18,587 bases of DNA from JABCPE02 sp963518955 (GCA_963518955.1 CAUQKI010000021.1:1-18587); one strand, 5' to 3'; shown: positions 1-7,304, counted from the first letter of the stretch. The notes: generated from the letters alone by a model not told the origin. Program-made: numbers and translations.

Positions 1-467
1 TTCAGCTCGATGCCGTAATAGGCAAAAAACGGACGAAAATCGGCGTGAATGTATTCGAACGTGAGTTCAAAAGGGCGTAACAATTCCTTAAGGGTGTACT
101 TGTATTTTTCGTTATGCGCATATTCACGCTCATCAATACCTGCCGAAATGGCAAGCGTTACCTTTTTGCCACCTACTTTATAACCGCTTTTGCTCCCGTA
201 AGCCCAACCGTAGGTAAGGACTTCGTCTTGCCATTTCTTTAACAATGGGGGCATACTAAACCAATAGAGCGGAAACTGAAATACAATGTGGTCGTACTGC
301 TCTATCAGTTGTTGTTCCTTCTTAACGTCTATACATTCATCGGGATATACTTTATACAACTGATGTATGGTATATTGCTCTGGGTATTTCTCGAGCTCCT
401 CAATCCAACGTTTGTTGATGAGAGAATCCTCTATATGAGGGTGTGTTACTATAATAAGTGTCTTCAT
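1..467 (-). CDS. NAD(P)H-dependent oxidoreductase, flavodoxin-2 fold (partial, runs off left edge)
   Basis: The minus strand is open from an ATG at 467-465 to the window edge, about 155 codons with the 3' end missing. The protein begins MKTLIIVTHPHIEDSLINKR, a first beta strand and loop typical of flavodoxin-fold quinone reductases. About 60 residues in it reads HIVFQFPLYWFSMPPLLKKW, followed by DEVLTYGWAYG. This FQFPLYWFS-P-LKKW block is the recognisable signature of the KefF/MdaB/YwrO-type Flavodoxin_2 family: FMN- or FAD-dependent, NAD(P)H-using cytosolic enzymes that reduce quinones or electrophiles. It lies 69 bp downstream of the 537-1274 gene on the same strand. The family is clear; the substrate cannot be told, and the end of the gene is outside the window. 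Confidence 0.88.
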   Translation of the reverse strand, partial: MKTLIIVTHPHIEDSLINKRWIEELEKYPEQYTIHQLYKVYPDECIDVKKEQQLIEQYDHIVFQFPLYWFSMPPLLKKWQDEVLTYGWAYGSKSGYKVGGKKVTLAISAGIDEREYAHNEKYKYTLKELLRPFELTFEYIHADFRPFFAYYGIEL

Positions 468-536
468 TTGATACGAGCCGCACGGGCAATTAATGATTTA
501 ATTAAATTGTTAATATATTTAAATTGCTTAATCAAT

Positions 537-1274
537 TTACGAATAATCAAAAGTGAATAGCACGATACGGCTTACAGGCTCATACATCATAATGATATAG
601 CCACCAGCACCCACCCAATGGTAAGCTGTTGCCTCAGAGATAAGATAAAAAGGATTTCCTTGGTAAGAAATGTCAAACACTACCTCATCATCATCTTCAC
701 CATCTTCTATGTTCATCTTAAAAGCCTTTGGATATTCCTCATCTTCAATAGTGGAACACCAGTTGCCATACTGAGGCTCTCCCCCTAATATCTCCAAAAA
801 TGTTTTCCTATTCAGTTTTCCCTTATATTCAGGATAATGCAAATCCACCAAAGTGCCATATTTGGCTACATTTTCCTTACTCTTTTCATAGTTATCAGCC
901 ATTTCCCGAAAGAGTTCCTCCTCTTCGGAGTCAAAATCCCAATGGTGAATAGCAGTTCGCTCAAAATATCCTTCCTTACCGAGGAACTCGAACTTATTAT
1001 CTTCAGTTAGGCGGAAAGCCAGCCAGTTAGGCGCGGTATATTCGTTGTGATATTCGGTGGTATTATCGCCTATATAACCCTCGTAAGGCTCAAAAGGACA
1101 CAGCATATACACCTTTTGTCCTGCCCAATCAGGGTTGATTTCAGCTAAATCAATACTCATCAGGGGCAAAAAATGGTTTTTGAGCCACGGTTGCTCTTTT
1201 ACAAAAATATCTTCCGCTTTGGGGAACGCCTGCAAATGGTCGTTCAATTCTTGGATTTCTTCTCTTGCTGTCAT
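537..1274 (-). CDS. Hypothetical protein, paralogue of the next gene upstream (copy B)
   Basis: The product is 245 residues, acidic, with no signal peptide or membrane segment, so probably cytosolic. I do not recognise the family with confidence. The end (a GG..YGNW...EEYPKAF stretch, then YIIMMYEPVSRIVLFTFDYS) vaguely recalls the DUF1963/YwqG fold, but that is a weak resemblance. Residues 1 to about 115 are almost identical to the 1305-2045 protein, including DWAGQKVYM.CPFEPYEGYI and APNWLAFRLT. The central part (about 120-230) is strongly diverged, and the last 14 residues match again. It lies 30 bp downstream of its paralogue and may share its transcript. Tandem copies with a conserved N terminus and variable centre occur in immunity and anti-toxin families, but the role here is unknown. 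Confidence 0.85.
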   Translation of the reverse strand: MTAREEIQELNDHLQAFPKAEDIFVKEQPWLKNHFLPLMSIDLAEINPDWAGQKVYMLCPFEPYEGYIGDNTTEYHNEYTAPNWLAFRLTEDNKFEFLGKEGYFERTAIHHWDFDSEEEELFREMADNYEKSKENVAKYGTLVDLHYPEYKGKLNRKTFLEILGGEPQYGNWCSTIEDEEYPKAFKMNIEDGEDDDEVVFDISYQGNPFYLISEATAYHWVGAGGYIIMMYEPVSRIVLFTFDYS

Positions 1275-1304
1275 TGTTTTTTTATATTAATTAATTTATT
1301 TTTC

Positions 1305-2045
1305 TTACGAATAATCAAAAGTATATAGCACGATACGGCTTACAGGCTCGTAAAGCATAATGATAGCATCGATATGCCCATCACACCAACTATAGTTAGG
1401 AGTACTTGCTACAAAGTAAAAGGGGTTTCCTTGATAGGAAATTTTAATCCATTTATCAGAATCTTCATCTTCATAATCTAATTTCATATCAAAAGCCTTT
1501 GGATATTCTTTGCTACTAATTGTACCTACCCAATTTCCTCCTATTATATGTCCTCCTAATATATCTAAAAATTTAGTGAAGTTAGGTTTCCCATCATATT
1601 CAGGAAACTGTAAGCTCACCAATGAACCGTATTTCTCGAAATTTGCTTTACTTTTCTCGTAGCCTTTCTGCATTTCTTGAAATTCCTTTTCTTCTTCGGA
1701 ATTGAAATCCCAATGGTGAATAGCGGTTCGCTCAAAATATCCTTCCTTGCCGAGGAACTCGAACTTATTATCGTCGGTTAGGCGGAAAGCCAGCCAGTTA
1801 GGTGCGGTATATTCGTTGTGATATTCGGTGGTATTATCGCCTATATAACCCTCATAAGGCTCAAAAGGACAAATCATATATACCTTTTGTCCTGCCCAAT
1901 CAGGGTTGATTTCGGCTAAATCAATACTCATCAGGGGCAGAAAATGATTTTTGAGCCATTGTTGTTCTTTTACAAAAATATCTTCCGCTTTCGGGAACGC
2001 CTGCAAATGGTCGTTCAGTTCTTGAATTTCTTCTCTTGAGTTCAT
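1305..2045 (-). CDS. Hypothetical protein, paralogue of the next gene downstream (copy A)
   Basis: The product is 246 residues, acidic and apparently soluble. It starts MNSREEIQELNDHLQAFPKA, and the paralogue at 537-1274 starts in the same way after two residues. The high DNA similarity extends from the start codon to roughly position 1700 (about 94% by eye over 300 bp) and then collapses. The central segment (GGHIIGGNWVGTISSKEYPK) differs, and the final EPVSRIVLYTFDYS is shared. The ATG at 2045 lies 21 bp beyond the malate dehydrogenase stop codon, so it could be co-transcribed with mdh, although the products have no obvious functional link. The function is unknown; a divergent member of a DUF1963-like or immunity-type family is possible but unproven. 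Confidence 0.85.
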   Translation of the reverse strand: MNSREEIQELNDHLQAFPKAEDIFVKEQQWLKNHFLPLMSIDLAEINPDWAGQKVYMICPFEPYEGYIGDNTTEYHNEYTAPNWLAFRLTDDNKFEFLGKEGYFERTAIHHWDFNSEEEKEFQEMQKGYEKSKANFEKYGSLVSLQFPEYDGKPNFTKFLDILGGHIIGGNWVGTISSKEYPKAFDMKLDYEDEDSDKWIKISYQGNPFYFVASTPNYSWCDGHIDAIIMLYEPVSRIVLYTFDYS

Positions 2046-2066
2046 TAGATTTAATTTTAAAAAATA

Positions 2067-2993
2067 TTAAAATTTTAGTTCGGCATTTACTTTTCTTACC
2101 GCATCAGCAGAAGCATGGAATTTCTCTTTTTCGTCTTCATTTAGAGATAACTCCATTATTTTTTCTATTCCATTTCTACCAATGATACACGGCACCCCTA
2201 TGCTGATATCATGCTCGCCATATTCCCCCTCCAAAAGAGCAGAACAAGGAATCATTTTCTTTTGGTCAGACAAGATAGAATGCACCAGCGCAGCCACACC
2301 TGCCCCAGGAGCATACCACGCGGAAGTCCCCAAAAGCTTCACCAAAGTAGCGCCACCCAGTTTGGTTTCTTCCACTATGCTGTTTAGTTTTTCTTTATTC
2401 AAAAATTCTGCTACACAGATACCGTTTCTAGTGGCTTTACTGATGAGAGGAAGCATCCCTGTGTCCGTATGAGCAGCGATCACCATACCATCCACATCTG
2501 AAACGGGACATCCTAGAGCCTCCGCTAGACGATATCTAAATCTCGCTGTATCCAGCGCTCCTCCCATACCTATGATTCTATTTTTAGGCAGCTGGAATTT
2601 TTTATGAATAAGGTAAGACATCGTATCCACAGGATTGGTCACCATGATGATAATAGCATTAGGCGAATGTTTCAGCACATTTTCTGTAACTCCTGACACG
2701 ATATCCGCATTTACTCCTATCAGCTCCTCTCTGCTCATCCCTGGTCTTCTAGGCATCCCAGATGTGATGACTACCACATTAGAATTTTCTGTTTTGGCAT
2801 AATTGTTAGTAACGCCTATGATACGAGTTTCAAATCCCTCCACAGCAGACATCTGCATAAGGTCCATCGCTTTCCCTTCGGCGAAACCTTCTTTTATGTC
2901 TAATAATACCACCTCACTCGCAAAATTTCGCATTGCTATATATTCCGTGCAGCTCGCTCCCACTGCTCCCGCTCCTATTACTGTTACTTTCAT
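2067..2993 (-). CDS. mdh: Malate dehydrogenase, LDH-like type
   Basis: NAD-dependent cytosolic malate dehydrogenase of the LDH/MDH superfamily, interconverting malate and oxaloacetate in the TCA cycle. From the ATG at 2993 the protein is 308 residues, normal for the family. Visible features are the Rossmann motif G-A-G-A-V-G at residues 7-12, Asp32 for NAD, the mobile loop SGMPRRPGMSREEL with substrate arginines near 82 and 88, VTNPVDT near 118-124, the Asp148/Arg151 pair (LDTARFR), and catalytic His175 in AAHTDTG. The arginine-rich loop favours malate over lactate. An in-frame ATG at 3017 would add eight residues, but a TAnnTTTG element occupies 3024-3017, which would leave that codon upstream of the transcript. 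The 2993 start is therefore preferred. Confidence 0.95.
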   Translation of the reverse strand: MKVTVIGAGAVGASCTEYIAMRNFASEVVLLDIKEGFAEGKAMDLMQMSAVEGFETRIIGVTNNYAKTENSNVVVITSGMPRRPGMSREELIGVNADIVSGVTENVLKHSPNAIIIMVTNPVDTMSYLIHKKFQLPKNRIIGMGGALDTARFRYRLAEALGCPVSDVDGMVIAAHTDTGMLPLISKATRNGICVAEFLNKEKLNSIVEETKLGGATLVKLLGTSAWYAPGAGVAALVHSILSDQKKMIPCSALLEGEYGEHDISIGVPCIIGRNGIEKIMELSLNEDEKEKFHASADAVRKVNAELKF

Positions 2994-3016
2994 TTTTAAT
3001 ATTAAATTTAAACTCA

Positions 3017-3024
3017 CAAATTTA
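3017..3024 (-). promoter_or_regulatory. Candidate -7 element for mdh
   Basis: The minus strand reads TAAATTTG, a full match to the Bacteroidota -7 consensus TAnnTTTG. It implies transcription starting near 3010, about 17 nt before the mdh ATG at 2993. No TTG is found at the usual -33 distance, so this is a partial match in AT-rich DNA. Confidence 0.45.
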
Positions 3025-3140
3025 ATAATTATTCATTACTCTCCTAATTAATCTCAACCATTGAGAAAATCTATTTTAAGATTTCATAAGTTTTTTGAAG
3101 AGAATTTCTTATCATTGCATGATTTTAGTTTTTACAAATT

Positions 3141-3968
3141 ATGCAAAAAGAATTTTTAAACCATCTCAGCAGTGGTTACAAAAACCGAAAATACGACTTG
3201 GATAAACGAAAAATAGAAAAATTCATTGATTCTTTTTTTCGTTTCGTCTTCTTTTTAGAATATCAAAGATGTAATTCTGAAGCAGAAATTCATCTCAGGT
3301 TAGAAAGTTTTAAACTTGAATTTCAGCAGATTATCAATTCTGTAATAGAAGACCCTGACATGAAAGCAAAAGCGGCAAGCTGCTTTTTTGAGGCTGTTCC
3401 ACATGTTTACAACCTGCTGGAAAAAGACGCCCAGTTCATCCTTGATAATGACCCTGCAGCTACTCACATAGAGGAAGTAATGGTTTCTTACCCAGGGTTT
3501 TACGCTATTTCTATTTATAGATTTGCTCACCAGCTGCATCTACAAAGAGTGCCGCTCATCCCAAGAATCTGGACAGAGCTGGCACACAGCAAAACAGGGA
3601 TAGACATCCACCCTGGTGCTACCATCGGAGAATGTTTTTTCATAGACCACGGAACAGGGATAGTAATTGGTGAAACGACTGTGATTGGCAATTTCGTTAA
3701 AATCTATCAGAATGTAACTCTCGGAGCTTTAGCGGTTTCCAAAGATATCGCCAACACGAAGCGCCACCCTACGATAGAAAATAATGTAACAGTGTATGCC
3801 AACACTACTATTTTAGGTGGGAATACTATCATTCGGGAAGGTTCTACCATCGGCGGAAATGTCTGGCTTACAGAGAGTATAGAGCCTTACAGCTTGGTAT
3901 ATTATAAAAACAAAACCATCATCCGAAGCAAAGAAAAACCAAACGAACCGATTAATTTTTCTATTTAA
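3141..3968 (+). CDS. cysE: Serine O-acetyltransferase
   Basis: Transfers acetyl from acetyl-CoA to L-serine, giving O-acetylserine, the first step of cysteine synthesis. The 275-residue protein has the usual helical N-terminal domain (about 1-140) and a left-handed beta-helix of hexapeptide repeats from GIDIHPGATIGECFFIDHGT onward. Asp169-His170 in FIDHGTGIVIGE matches the catalytic pair of the family, followed by VKIYQNVTLGAL and RHPTIENNVTVYANTTILGG. The chain ends in Ile (NFSI). In characterised CysE proteins a C-terminal Ile inserts into the CysK active site to form the cysteine synthase complex, so complex formation with the neighbouring CysK is plausible. cysK follows 212 bp downstream on the same strand but behind its own promoter and attenuator. 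No convincing promoter is visible before cysE. Confidence 0.95.
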   Translation: MQKEFLNHLSSGYKNRKYDLDKRKIEKFIDSFFRFVFFLEYQRCNSEAEIHLRLESFKLEFQQIINSVIEDPDMKAKAASCFFEAVPHVYNLLEKDAQFILDNDPAATHIEEVMVSYPGFYAISIYRFAHQLHLQRVPLIPRIWTELAHSKTGIDIHPGATIGECFFIDHGTGIVIGETTVIGNFVKIYQNVTLGALAVSKDIANTKRHPTIENNVTVYANTTILGGNTIIREGSTIGGNVWLTESIEPYSLVYYKNKTIIRSKEKPNEPINFSI

Positions 3969-3972
3969 AAAT

Positions 3973-4002
3973 TTGCATTTTTAAAAAATATTATTAGATT
4001 TG
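3973..4002 (+). promoter_or_regulatory. Promoter of the cysK leader transcript
   Basis: TTG at 3973-3975 and TAGATTTG at 3995-4002 are separated by 19 nt, a complete match to the Bacteroidota sigma-ABfr promoter (TTG, 17-23 nt, TAnnTTTG). It begins just after the cysE stop codon. Transcription would start near 4009, giving a leader of about 170 nt that contains the small Cys-codon ORF and the terminator. Confidence 0.75.
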
Positions 4003-4025
4003 CATTCATATTTATTCCAAAAGAG

Positions 4026-4094
4026 ATGACAATAGTAAAAAACAATATGATGTGTTGCTATATTCTAACGACTTCAGTTTTTCTGATAGCGTAG
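4026..4094 (+). CDS. Leader peptide with tandem Met-Met-Cys-Cys codons, cysK attenuator
   Basis: A 22-codon ORF begins at ATG 4026, directly after the purine run AAAAGAG, and ends at TAG 4092-4094. It reads MTIVKNNMMCCY, then ILTTSVFLIA. Codons 8-11 are ATG ATG TGT TGC (4047-4058), and consecutive Cys codons are rare by chance in a 22-residue peptide. The ORF lies between a good promoter and an intrinsic terminator, directly upstream of cysteine synthase. That is the architecture of amino-acid leader peptides such as TrpL or HisL. The inferred role is cysteine sensing: charged tRNA-Cys lets the ribosome reach the stop, while starvation stalls it at 4053-4058. Translation could also begin at the internal ATGs of codons 8 or 9. 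No expression evidence is available from sequence. Confidence 0.7.
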   Translation: MTIVKNNMMCCYILTTSVFLIA

Positions 4095-4151
4095 CAATGC
4101 TGTATTGTTATTCGTATATAGAGGGCTGAAAGATTTCACGCCCTCTTTTTT
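4053..4151 (+). promoter_or_regulatory. Ribosome-mediated cysteine attenuator: alternative RNA structures
   Basis: Three mutually exclusive pairings can be drawn. (1) 4053-4060, overlapping the Cys codons, pairs with 4092-4099 (core TTGCTA with TAGCAA), with an inner TCAG/CTGA stem at 4074-4077/4083-4086. (2) 4073-4082 (TTCAGTTTTT) pairs with 4121-4130 (GAGGGCTGAA) over ten consecutive positions including G-U pairs, capturing the 5' arm of the terminator. (3) The terminator hairpin at 4121-4145. A ribosome stalled on the Cys codons blocks (1) and frees the strand for (2), allowing read-through into cysK. A ribosome at the stop codon, or no translation at all, favours (3). The pairings are seen in the sequence; the mechanism is inferred. 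Confidence 0.6.
4121..4151 (+). terminator. Intrinsic terminator in the cysK leader
   Basis: GAGGGC (4121-4126) pairs with GCCCTC (4140-4145). The stem is extended inside by TGAA/TTCA with one bulged C, and T4146-4151 follows. It lies 30 bp before the cysK ATG and downstream of the leader promoter, so it is better read as an attenuator than as the end of cysE. Confidence 0.85.
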
Positions 4152-4180
4152 ATTTTTAAAATTTTTAAATCAATCATATT

Positions 4181-5110
4181 ATGAAATTCAACAATGTATT
4201 AGAAACCATCGGTAAAACGCCAGTAGTAAGGCTAAGTAAATTATTCCCAAACCATAATGTTTGGATAAAACTAGAAAGAACCAACCCTGGAGGAAGCGTA
4301 AAGGACAGAATCGCTCTAGCCATGATAGAAGCGGCTGAAAAAGAAGGAAAAATCAATAAAGATACTAAAATCATAGAGCCTACATCAGGAAACACAGGAG
4401 TAGGTCTTGCTATGGTAAGCGCTGTGAAAGGATACGATTTAACTTTGGTAATGCCAGAAAGCATGAGTGTAGAGAGAAGAAAACTAATGTCTGCTTATGG
4501 CGCAAAAATCGTCCTAACGCCAAGAGAATTAGGAATGAAAGGAGCAATAGCAAAAGCTCAGGAACTAGCTGAAAAAGAAAGTAACTCTTGGATTCCTCAG
4601 CAGTTCGAAAATACTACCAATCCAGAAATCCACCGTAATACCACGGCTCAGGAAATTCTAAATGATTTCTCTGAAGGTGTAGATTTCCTCATCACAGGAG
4701 TAGGAACAGGAGGACACATTACGGGTATTTCCGAGATTGTAAAGCAAAAATTCCCTCAGCTCAAAGCCTTTGCAGTTGAACCAGAACAGTCCCCTGTCAT
4801 CAGTGGCGGCGCACCTGGTCCACACGCTATCCAAGGAATCGGTGCTGGTTTCATCCCTGCTGTTTTGAATACAGAAATTCTAGAAGGAGCTATCCTAGTT
4901 GGGAAAGAAGAGGCATTTAGTTTCGCACAAAGATTAGCAAAAGAAGAAGGAATTTTAGCTGGAGTTTCCACAGGAGCTTCACTGGCTGCTATTGCTAAAA
5001 AATTAGGAGAAATCCCACAAAATGCTACGGTTCTGACCATCAACTACGACACAGGAGAAAGATACTGGTCTGTAGATGGACTTTTCGAAGAGAATATAAT
5101 TTCAGAATAA
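4181..5110 (+). CDS. cysK: Cysteine synthase A (O-acetylserine sulfhydrylase)
   Basis: PLP enzyme that converts O-acetylserine and sulfide to cysteine, the step after CysE. The protein is 309 residues. The PLP lysine is Lys41 in NPGGSVKDR. The substrate-carboxylate loop TSGNTG is at 68-73, the QFEN segment at 141-144, the PLP-phosphate loop GVGTGGH ends at 179, and GVSTGAS near 260 supplies the serine near the pyridine nitrogen. The family is beyond doubt; the choice of CysK rather than CysM rests on overall likeness. The start is the ATG at 4181, with an AT-rich, non-Shine-Dalgarno upstream. Expression is probably controlled by the leader peptide and terminator at 4026-4151. A terminator follows at 5119. 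Confidence 0.95.
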   Translation: MKFNNVLETIGKTPVVRLSKLFPNHNVWIKLERTNPGGSVKDRIALAMIEAAEKEGKINKDTKIIEPTSGNTGVGLAMVSAVKGYDLTLVMPESMSVERRKLMSAYGAKIVLTPRELGMKGAIAKAQELAEKESNSWIPQQFENTTNPEIHRNTTAQEILNDFSEGVDFLITGVGTGGHITGISEIVKQKFPQLKAFAVEPEQSPVISGGAPGPHAIQGIGAGFIPAVLNTEILEGAILVGKEEAFSFAQRLAKEEGILAGVSTGASLAAIAKKLGEIPQNATVLTINYDTGERYWSVDGLFEENIISE

Positions 5111-5118
5111 ATTTAGTA

Positions 5119-5148
5119 AAACCTTTCCAACAGGAAAGGTTTTTGTTG
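5119..5148 (+). terminator. Terminator after cysK
   Basis: AAACCTTTCC (5119-5128) and GGAAAGGTTT (5133-5142) form a perfect 10-bp stem with an ACA-type tetraloop, ending in a T run at 5140-5144. It lies 8 bp after the cysK stop codon. Confidence 0.85.
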
Positions 5149-5176
5149 TCTAAGGGCTAAGATATATGTATATTTA
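5146..5176 (+). promoter_or_regulatory. Weak candidate promoter for the small membrane protein
   Basis: TTG at 5146-5148 and TATATTTA at 5169-5176 are 20 nt apart; the -7 box matches TAnnTTTG except for its last base. It would start transcription about 10 nt before the ATG at 5193. It partly overlaps the tail of the cysK terminator. Confidence 0.3.
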
Positions 5177-5192
5177 CCAAAATTTATTAAAA

Positions 5193-5528
5193 ATGAGAAT
5201 TATTGTTAATTTGATTATCACCGCTGCTGTTGCCTATTTTCTACCAAAGGTGCTTAGCGGAGTGCATTTCTTAGACTTCAGTTCAGCTGTGATTTTTGCA
5301 GTAGTTTTGGGATTGCTGAATATTTTCCTAAAACCTATCCTGAATATCATTAGTTTTCCTGTATCACTGATTACTTTTGGGCTTTTTTCACTGGTTGTGA
5401 ATGCTATCGTAGTTTCTGTCGCAGATTATTTCGTGGATGGAATGGTAATTGATGGATTTGGGTGGACTTTGGCTTTCAGTGTTTGTTTATCTATTCTGAC
5501 CTCTATTTTGTCAATAGATGAAGATTAG
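5193..5528 (+). CDS. Small four-helix membrane protein, 'phage holin family' (PF04020-like)
   Basis: The product is 111 residues from ATG 5193 (MRIIVNLIITAAVAYFLPKV). It is almost entirely hydrophobic, with about four membrane spans: near 3-18, 28-45, 48-73 and 90-106. The pattern LLNIFLKPILNIISFPVSLITFGLFSLVVNA is characteristic of the family annotated as 'phage holin family / Mycobacteriophage D29 Gp11', a widespread chromosomal inner-membrane protein of unknown function. No other phage genes lie nearby, so a lysis role is not supported. An upstream in-frame ATG at 5166 would add nine polar residues; the later start suits the compact family length and the weak promoter better. glnS follows 55 bp downstream from its own -7 element. 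Confidence 0.8.
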   Translation: MRIIVNLIITAAVAYFLPKVLSGVHFLDFSSAVIFAVVLGLLNIFLKPILNIISFPVSLITFGLFSLVVNAIVVSVADYFVDGMVIDGFGWTLAFSVCLSILTSILSIDED

Positions 5529-5556
5529 AATCTGCCGATATTTTTTAAGAAAACAC

Positions 5557-5564
5557 TATCTTTG
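5557..5564 (+). promoter_or_regulatory. Candidate -7 element for glnS
   Basis: TATCTTTG fits TAnnTTTG exactly and lies 20 nt before the glnS ATG at 5584. No clear TTG is found at -33. It argues against the upstream in-frame ATG at 5518, which would lie outside the transcript. Confidence 0.45.
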
Positions 5565-5583
5565 CCAATTATTTAACAAGAAT

Positions 5584-7260
5584 ATGGAAGAAGAAAAAAA
5601 AACACTCAATTTCATTGAGCAAATTATAGAAGAAGATTTGGCTAATGGACTCAGCAGAGACAAAATTCGTTTTCGTTTTCCGCCAGAGCCCAACGGCTAT
5701 CTGCACATAGGGCATACCAAAGCGATATGCATCAACTTCGGTTTGGGCGAAAAATATAACGCTCCTGTGAACCTTCGTTTCGATGATACCAACCCTGAAA
5801 AAGAAGAACAAGAGTTCGTAGATTCTATCAAGAAAGATGTAGCTTGGCTTGGCTTCAAATGGGATAAAGAACTCTATGCATCAGACTATTTTCAGCAGCT
5901 ATATGACTGGGCAGTGCAGATGATAAAAGATGGCAAAGCGTACATCGATGAGCAGTCTTCGGAAGTCATCACGGAACAAAGAAAAAATCCTGCAGAACCT
6001 GGGATAGAATCTCCATTCCGAAACAGACCTGTGGAGGAATCACTAAATCTATTCGAGCGAATGAAAAATGGCGAATTCGAAGAAGGAACGATGTCTCTTC
6101 GTGCCAAAATAGATATGACTTCGCCTAATATGAACATGCGTGACCCTGTGATGTATAGAATCCTGAAAAGACCACACCACAGAACTGGCACGACTTGGAA
6201 AATTTATCCTATGTACGACTGGGCTCATGGAGAGAGTGACTACATAGAGCAGATTTCGCATTCACTTTGTTCATTGGAGTTTGAGAACCACAGACCGCTT
6301 TATGACTGGTATCTTGACCAAGTCTATACGGAAGGAACTATCAGAAACAAACAGCGAGAGTTTGCCCGAATGAATGTAACCTACATGATTACTTCTAAAA
6401 GAAAACTCCAAAGGCTCGTTGCCGAAGGTGTGGTTACAGGCTGGGACGACCCAAGAATGCCTACCGTTTCTGGGCTTAGAAGAAAAGGCTACACGCCTGC
6501 CGCTATCCGAAATTTCATTGAAAAAGTAGGTGTAGCGAAAAGAGAAAATTTAATCGATATTCAGCTGCTGGAATTCTGCGTAAGAGAGGATTTGAACAAA
6601 ACCGCCAAGAGAATGATGGTGGTGATGAATCCTGTAAAACTAATCATAGAAAACTACCCAGAAGGCAAAGAAGAATGGCTGGAAACAGAAAACAACCCAG
6701 AAGATGAAAACGCTGGAATGAGAAAAGTTCCTTTCTCACGAGAGCTATACATAGAGAGAGAAGACTTCAAAGAGGAAGCGGACAAGAAGTTTTTCCGTCT
6801 GAAACTCGGTGGTGAGGTAAGACTAAAATCTGCCTACATCATCAAAGCTGAAAGAGTAGAAAAAGATGAAAACGGCGAGATTACGACTATCTACGCTACC
6901 TATGATGAAAAATCTAAATCTGGAAGCGGAACAGAAGAAAGTCTAAGAAAAGTAAAAGGAACGCTGCACTGGGTTTCTGCAAACCACGCCCTGCCTGTGG
7001 AGATTAGAACTTACAATAGACTCTTTACAACAGAACAGCCAGATGCTGAGAAGGAAGTTGATTTTATGGAATTTATCAATCCTGACTCTTTGGTGATTTC
7101 TCAGGCTTTTGCAGAGCCTTCTTTGGAGAGTGCACAGGTTGGAAATCATTATCAGTTTCAGAGAATTGGCTATTACACACTGGATAGAGATAGTTCGGCT
7201 GAAAAATTGATTTTTAATAGAACGGTAACATTAAAGGACAGCTTCAAATTGGAGGATTAA
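5584..7260 (+). CDS. glnS: Glutaminyl-tRNA synthetase
   Basis: Charges tRNA-Gln with glutamine in the cytosol (class I synthetase). From ATG 5584 the protein is 558 residues, close to the usual 550-560. Visible are the class I HIGH motif in PPEPNGYLHIGHTKAI (HIGH at 41-44), the RFDDTNPEKE segment, DWAHGESDYIEQISHSLCSLE, and the KMSKS-equivalent ITSKRKLQRLV near residue 270, where Thr replaces the usual Met. The C-terminal half is the beta-barrel anticodon-binding domain (PVKLIIENYPEG and onward). The reading frame is open upstream to an ATG at 5518 that overlaps the previous gene, but the extension is poorly conserved in character and precedes the -7 element, so 5584 is chosen. A hairpin terminator follows directly. 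Confidence 0.96.
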   Translation: MEEEKKTLNFIEQIIEEDLANGLSRDKIRFRFPPEPNGYLHIGHTKAICINFGLGEKYNAPVNLRFDDTNPEKEEQEFVDSIKKDVAWLGFKWDKELYASDYFQQLYDWAVQMIKDGKAYIDEQSSEVITEQRKNPAEPGIESPFRNRPVEESLNLFERMKNGEFEEGTMSLRAKIDMTSPNMNMRDPVMYRILKRPHHRTGTTWKIYPMYDWAHGESDYIEQISHSLCSLEFENHRPLYDWYLDQVYTEGTIRNKQREFARMNVTYMITSKRKLQRLVAEGVVTGWDDPRMPTVSGLRRKGYTPAAIRNFIEKVGVAKRENLIDIQLLEFCVREDLNKTAKRMMVVMNPVKLIIENYPEGKEEWLETENNPEDENAGMRKVPFSRELYIEREDFKEEADKKFFRLKLGGEVRLKSAYIIKAERVEKDENGEITTIYATYDEKSKSGSGTEESLRKVKGTLHWVSANHALPVEIRTYNRLFTTEQPDAEKEVDFMEFINPDSLVISQAFAEPSLESAQVGNHYQFQRIGYYTLDRDSSAEKLIFNRTVTLKDSFKLED

Positions 7261-7265
7261 AAAAT

Positions 7266-7299
7266 AAAAAGAGCTATTTTACTTAATAGCTCTTTTTTT
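7266..7299. terminator. Bidirectional terminator between glnS and the RCC1 lipoprotein gene
   Basis: GAGCTATT (7271-7278) pairs with AATAGCTC (7285-7292), flanked by A-run 7266-7270 on the left and T-run 7293-7299 on the right. It can therefore end both the plus-strand glnS transcript and the minus-strand transcript ending at 7305. Confidence 0.88.
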
Positions 7300-7304
7300 A
7301 GTTT

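Noticed and set aside
468..536. AT-rich inverted repeat (AAATTG...CAATTT) after the 537-1274 gene as a terminator
   Set aside because: Only a 6-bp AT-rich stem with no proper T run; too weak in such AT-rich DNA.
288..560. Plus-strand ORF of 90 codons
   Set aside because: It lies opposite the oxidoreductase, whose minus-strand frame has clear family motifs; the plus-strand product has biased composition and no recognisable features.
2991..3017. Longer mdh start at 3017
   Set aside because: It would add eight non-family residues before the Rossmann motif and overlaps the -7 element, so transcription would begin downstream of it.
3025..3140. Promoter for cysE (TATCATTG at 3110-3117)
   Set aside because: One mismatch in the -7 core and no TTG at 17-23 nt; not distinguishable from chance.
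5193..5528. Sign of a prophage (holin)
   Set aside because: The family name is historical; no other phage genes are present and the neighbours are core housekeeping genes.
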